Shown one piece after another: positions 57,580 to 64,000 of a stretch of DNA of 64,000 nucleotides. The position numbers and the translations under genes were made by a program. This stretch comes from Fomitopsis serialis (taxonomy: Eukaryota > Basidiomycota > Agaricomycetes > Polyporales > Fomitopsidaceae): NCBI RefSeq assembly GCF_022376445.1, contig NW_025954962.1:1240001-1304000 (forward strand), read 5' to 3'. Within the stretch, counting starts at the first letter, position 1, and each line of letters opens with the position of its first letter. The notes beneath the pieces are model-generated. The model saw only the letters and a list, made by a program, of their open reading frames with translations, was not told the DNA's origin and ran no database searches.

Positions 57580-58451
57580 CTAGAGAATGAAATCCTCGTT
57601 CTCCGGCGCTTCGTCAACATTGCCGCCTGTCGCGCATCCGGTGGTCGAAGTACCCGCCGCTCCGGCATTGTTCGAATTCATGTTGACCATGCCGCCAACG
57701 TTATTGACACTGCCTCCCTCTGCGTTGCCTGCGCTCCCGGAGTATGCGTTTCCTCCCGCGCCGTTCTGGTCGGTGTAACCACCGGTGGCGCATCCTGATG
57801 TGGAGGTGCCGCCGAGGCCTGCGTTGTTCGAGCCGATGTTCATGAGCGTGGGCATCCCGTCGTTGTTGGCGATGTTCTCGATAGAGCCACCGCTCACGTC
57901 ACCACTGTTTCCGGTGTACGCATTTCCGCCCATGGTGTCGTCATCATTGGTGCGGCGATCGAACGCGCTGAGGCCACTGGGAATGAATGTGCGTCAACAT
58001 CCGCGCGACAGTACGTAGCAGGTACTGACCCGTGTCGAATGCCCCCTGCGCCGCCACCGGACACATCACCTGCGGAGCCCGAGTATGCATTGCCACCAGC
58101 GGTGTCCTTGTCCAAGGCCTTCTTCGATAGCTGCTGGGGAGAAGAAACCCTGTAGGAGCAGTCAGCTTAGCAGACGCGCGAGTAACGTGAGGCATACTTG
58201 GGCCACCCTGAGACTACAGTCCCGACGACGGGTCGTCGCACAACGTCACGGGAGTGCAGTGTGCCGCCCGAAACGATGGGCTGGCCCTTGTTGAGCATAA
58301 CGTCCTTCGCGACACTCGGTACACCTCGCGCGATGTGGTGAACGGGCTGAGCAATCTCTGCCTTGGTGGGCCCTCGCGCTGTCAGAGGAGCCGACATTGC
58401 GAGAGGGCTGAGGATCGTGAGGACGGCGAAGGCGAGTGTCGGAGTACGCAT
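57580..58451 (-). CDS. Small secreted protein with GGNAYSG repeats, family member 3
   Basis: Start 58451, signal peptide MRTPTLAFAVLTILSPLAMS, related to members 1 and 2. After SRDVVRRPVVGTVVSGWPK an intron leads to SPQQLSKKALDKDT and three copies of a Gly repeat: GGNAYSGSAGDVSGG, GGNAYTGNSGDVSGG, GGNAYSGSAGNAEGG. Two copies of a second motif follow (SNNAGLGGTSTSGCATGG, SNNAGAAGTSTTGCATGG), each with one Cys. It ends VDEAPENEDFIL. The regular Gly-Asn-Ala-Tyr/Ser pattern suggests a repetitive beta or disordered extracellular protein. TATAAG on the minus strand (58553-58558) lies 102 bp upstream. No enzymatic motif. Confidence 0.75.
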
Positions 58452-58980
58452 CTTGAAGACGATGGTAGTCGAAGTGTTGTCTTGAAGTGAACGTCGGGGA
58501 GAGGAGCTGTAGAACGTGAGAGACAAGGAGGCGATACTGTCCCTGCCCGCATCTTATAACGCTCTCCTGGCGGCTGACCATGGCGGGAGGGCAGCGACCA
58601 CTGCAGGGACTGAGGCTGACCGTCGTTCTACGTCCCCGTTCTGGGACGCGCCATTTCCATTTCCGGCGGTACGCTGTTGACCGCCACCGGCACGCTCGGC
58701 ATCTTCGTGATCGAGCCACGGCGCGTGTAGCGTGCGTTGTCTGTACATTATATGTTCTCAAGTTCTCCCCAGTTGGCAGACCGCACAACAGCAGTGAATA
58801 ATACCTTGAGCAGAGTAGATTGTATATTATGGGAGTGGATAGTACCTGGCAATGCAGCAACAGTAGGATAGCATTGAATGTAAAGCAAATGCGGCTAGGA
58901 TATCAGGTAGCAGGTAGGGTATGCAAAGCCATGTGCGAATGTTCAGCGAAAAGCAAGAGGCCCAATGATGCACAAGTGAA
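58452..58980. promoter_or_regulatory. Gap upstream of secreted member 3
   Basis: 529 bp between the secreted-protein start and the ATG16 stop. Holds the minus-strand TATAAG box; overlapping small frames have no recognisable motif. Confidence 0.4.
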
Positions 58981-61239
<2,259 letters not shown>

Positions 61240-61937
61240 GGAGCGACATTCGTCATTGCGTCCCACTCTATCATGCCCTTACGACTCCCGGTTACCCTGT
61301 CATCTTCGAACGATGTTTTGTCGCGTACTTGTTTCTATGCCTTGTTCACACACTAATGTGTTCTCGACGACCGTTGTACATTCATACACACAATTTGATG
61401 TCGTCGAGTGAATACCATCCACTCCTTTGCTTGAGACAGCGGCTTGCCAAGGTCTCGTCAATAACGACAAAAGCCTTGCGCTGACTCAGTGACTGTAGCA
61501 TTTGGGTTGCGCATGCGGTGTGGCGGGGCGCCCTGTGTCGTCAGAGTGCCTGTTGCGGCGCTGTGCACGGCACTGCAGACTATGTGCAGAGCCACATCCA
61601 AGCCTACACCCCAGTAGAACTGGACTGCTGCCTCTGAATGTCCTTCTTACTTCCCGCCCCATAAGCAAAGACGTCGTGGCTCACATTGACGACTTACGTC
61701 ACTCCGCCCAAGGAAGACCAAAGGAAGACGGGCTGGTACCCTGAACTGAAGTACTGCTCCGGCGCGTCTCACTGGGACGTCGTGGTAACACATATACAGA
61801 GGCTCCGCGCCCACGACCCATTCCTGCTCCATACGTCCTCCTATACTCTGCTCGGTCCACCGCTCAATCTCCTCTCAGACCTGTTCTGGCCGAGTGATCC
61901 GTGAACAAACACAAACCTTCTACCGCACAGCGTCAGA
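61240..61937. other. Intergenic gap
   Basis: About 700 bp of 3' UTR and promoter space between tandem genes; no gene or repeat could be supported. Confidence 0.4.
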
Positions 61938-64000
61938 ATGCAGTCCCAGGCTGCGAGACACCGACGTTCCTTCTCGAAGTCAGGGATGGACCAGGTCATC
62001 TGCGAGGGATGGGTGCTGAAGAAGAGGCGCAAGAAGATGCAAGGTGAGTGAGCTTCGAGTGCGCAGGAAGGGACACCTCTCATGCAGACGCGTCTGTGCA
62101 AGGTTTCGCCCGCCGCTACTTCAAGCTGCAGCAGTCGGGATGGCTCTCTTACTCCTTCGAACCTGGACACCCCAGTAGAGACCAGATCTTTCTGCCTCAG
62201 GCAGCCATCTCCAGCACACCCGGACGGAGAGATATCCATGTCGATGCAGGCACTGCAACATTTCATATCAAGTGTCTCACCGTGGAGGACTTCAACAAAT
62301 GGATGACGGCATCCCGGTGAGTTCGTATGCGAAGGCGTCGCGTCCGTTATATCAATCGTACTGACTTGTACTCATTCAGCAAGTTCCTGGCTCCAAAGGA
62401 TGGCCAAGGTGCATATTCCCCTTCGTTGGGAAGACGATCGACCGTCAAGTCTCTGCGCACGTCACAATTGGGTCTGGGAAGTCTTGGAAAAGTAGGCCCC
62501 TTGGCAGAGGAGATGGGCAACGTGAGTGTAGCCCCTTAGTAGTGAGCTCCAACCAATGCAGCATCCTGCAGACGATCGATGAGCTACAAACTCTCGTGTC
62601 TGCATGGCACGCAGATACGCTGAAACGCAGAAGCGGTTCTATACGTTCCAAAGGAGACAAGGAGAAGAAAGATCGGGGTAAGGAACATGGCGGCCACGTA
62701 CTAGTCGGGTTTCTCAAAAAGGGTAAGCGATCGTCACGCCGGAGTGTACACTACGTCCTGACAACCCCGGTCTATAAAAGCCGCCCCTCTCCAGCAAGCG
62801 AGTACTTCCCGCGATAGCACTCAGGAAGAACCTTCTGATGCGAGCCCGTCGTCAAGCGCCAACGTGGAGAAGGTACAAGCCGTGCTGGACACCCTCAAGC
62901 ACCAACACTCTGCTCTCATGCGCGTATTACCCGGCTACCCCACGCTCGATACGTCGCACTCCCCAACAGCAGGCACTTCACTGTCAGCTACCTCGGAGGA
63001 GGACGGCGATCAGACACCGACGGCGAGCACGAGCCTTGCGCAGAAGCTCGGACGTACGTCTATGATAAGTTCGAACAGCGGAGGCAGCAATAGTGTTTGG
63101 TTCGATGCACCAGAGCCTGAGGGTGCGGAGGAGTTCGTCCTGGACTCGTCGCCTGGGGACGAACGGGAAAACGGAATACTTGACGAGGGCGTACAACCGA
63201 GTAGTCCTGTCTCGCAATCTGACGACGTCTCCAGCTCGGATGCGACCACGGACGCGGATACGGATGCTGAAAGCGACAGTGAGTCAGAGGCCGCACCAGA
63301 GACTGCTCCGACGAGTCCTGCGCAATCGAATGAGGATAGAAGGATTGTTCGGCGGACAGAGCTACCATCAGGGCCGGTTGGCGATGAGGGCAGTCTCTTC
63401 TCCGTCCTGAAAAAGAACGTCGGGAAGGTCTGTGACAATCGTTACGTTTAGCTGCCTAAATTCCTGTCTGATAGCATGCTCAACAGGACCTCTCGCAAGT
63501 GGCGATGCCTGTTTCGTTCAACGAGCCCTTGACCCTCCTTCAGAAGATGGCGGAAGAGATTGAGTGCCATGATATGCTCTCGCAGGCGGCGCACACGGAA
63601 GACCCTGTAGATAGATTGTCTCTCGTGGCTGCATTTGCCGTCTCGACATACGCGAACACAAAGTACCGAACGGGACGTAAAGGCTTGTACGTGTTCCGTA
63701 TCACCCCTTGTGAGGCAACCCATGACCTGATTCGTGAAGTACTTCTGCAGCAATCCGATGCTTGCAGAGACATTCGAAGAGCCCAGAATGAGGTTCATTG
63801 CGGAGAAAGTGTCTCATAATCCCGTCATCCTTGCGTTCCACGCTGAAGGGGACGGATGGGAGCTCTGGGCCACGTCCAGTGGTAAGACCAAGTTCTGGGG
63901 TAAGCTTTAATTGCCCCGACTTATTGTATCCACGCCTCATGAGTTCGCTCTAGGCAAGAGCCTTGAGATCATCCCCCAAGGGACAACACATCTTAAGCTC
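61938..64000 (+). CDS. Oxysterol-binding protein (OSBP/OSH), 3' end missing
   Basis: Sterol/phosphoinositide transfer protein at membrane contact sites. Start ATG 61938 (MQSQAARHRRSFSKSGMDQV). A PH domain follows (about 61990-62390): CEGWVLKKRRKKMQ, GFARRYFKLQQSGWLSYSFE, HIKCLTVEDFNKWMTASR. Next a helical/Ser-rich region with NVEKVQAVLDTLKHQHSALM and a long acidic stretch, then the ORD: DLSQVAMPVSFNEPLTLLQK, MAEEIECHDMLSQAAHTEDP, LVAAFAVSTYANTKYRT, ETFEEPRMRFIAEKVSHNPV, ILAFHAEGDGWELWATSSGK, FWGKSLEIIPQGTTHLKL. The OSBP signature reads EKVSHNPV where most members have E(Q/K)VSHHPP. The gene runs off the window before the lipid-lid half. Confidence 0.9.

Overview
The window looks like nuclear DNA of a filamentous basidiomycete, most likely an agaricomycete and perhaps a polypore. 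Genes are dense and cut by many short GT-AG introns (about 50-60 nt). Intergenic gaps are short and often divergent or convergent, and the proteins read as typical basidiomycete orthologues. No rRNA, convincing tRNA, CRISPR array or bacterial operon is seen. Exon joins were made by eye from splice sites and family knowledge, so exon edges are approximate.

Layout. 1-14 kb is a compact nuclear block: WDR70-type WD40 protein (5' end outside the window), BET double-bromodomain protein, G-patch/C2H2 protein (minus), MPH1/FANCM helicase, and an RBR ubiquitin ligase (minus). 14-18.8 kb has no intact gene. It holds C-rich low-complexity arrays around a decayed P-type Ca2+-ATPase fragment, and a TA-flanked inverted-repeat transposon with a second element inserted in one arm. 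18.8-20 kb is a SAM methyltransferase. 20-22.3 kb is a second transposon graveyard: a foldback element and a hAT-like element with an 8-9 bp target duplication that carries a nested TA-flanked MITE. 22.4-27.2 kb has 6-phosphogluconolactonase, a PXA-domain protein (minus) and a single-pass membrane protein. 27.7-35.9 kb holds three same-strand GNAT acetyltransferase paralogues, interrupted by an RBM26/27-type RNA-binding protein (minus). 36-43 kb has a GH27 alpha-galactosidase (minus), a MYND-finger protein, a trypsin-like serine protease (minus) and a branched-chain aminotransferase (minus). 43.9-52 kb has 6-phosphogluconate dehydrogenase, an ASNSD1-like protein, prohibitin 1 and a PUB1/TIA1-like RNA-binding protein. 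52.5-58.5 kb is a secretory cluster: three related small secreted proteins and a single-pass membrane protein with a cysteine-bearing ectodomain. 58.9-64 kb has ATG16 and YPT7/RAB7 head to head, then an oxysterol-binding protein that runs off the end.

Themes. The second and third steps of the oxidative pentose phosphate pathway (lactonase and dehydrogenase) lie 21 kb apart and share upstream motifs. ATG16 and YPT7, early and late players in autophagy, share one 219-bp promoter. The GNAT trio and the small secreted proteins are lineage-type local duplications of unknown role and are the best candidates for undescribed biology.

Caution. About twenty sites, from 10 to 57 kb and mostly from 36 to 57 kb, show conserved protein motifs that change frame by one base. 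Most are one-base losses, often in or beside short base runs. They hit essential genes (prohibitin, aminotransferase, PUB1-like), so consensus errors are the likeliest cause, but true decay of the alpha-galactosidase cannot be excluded.
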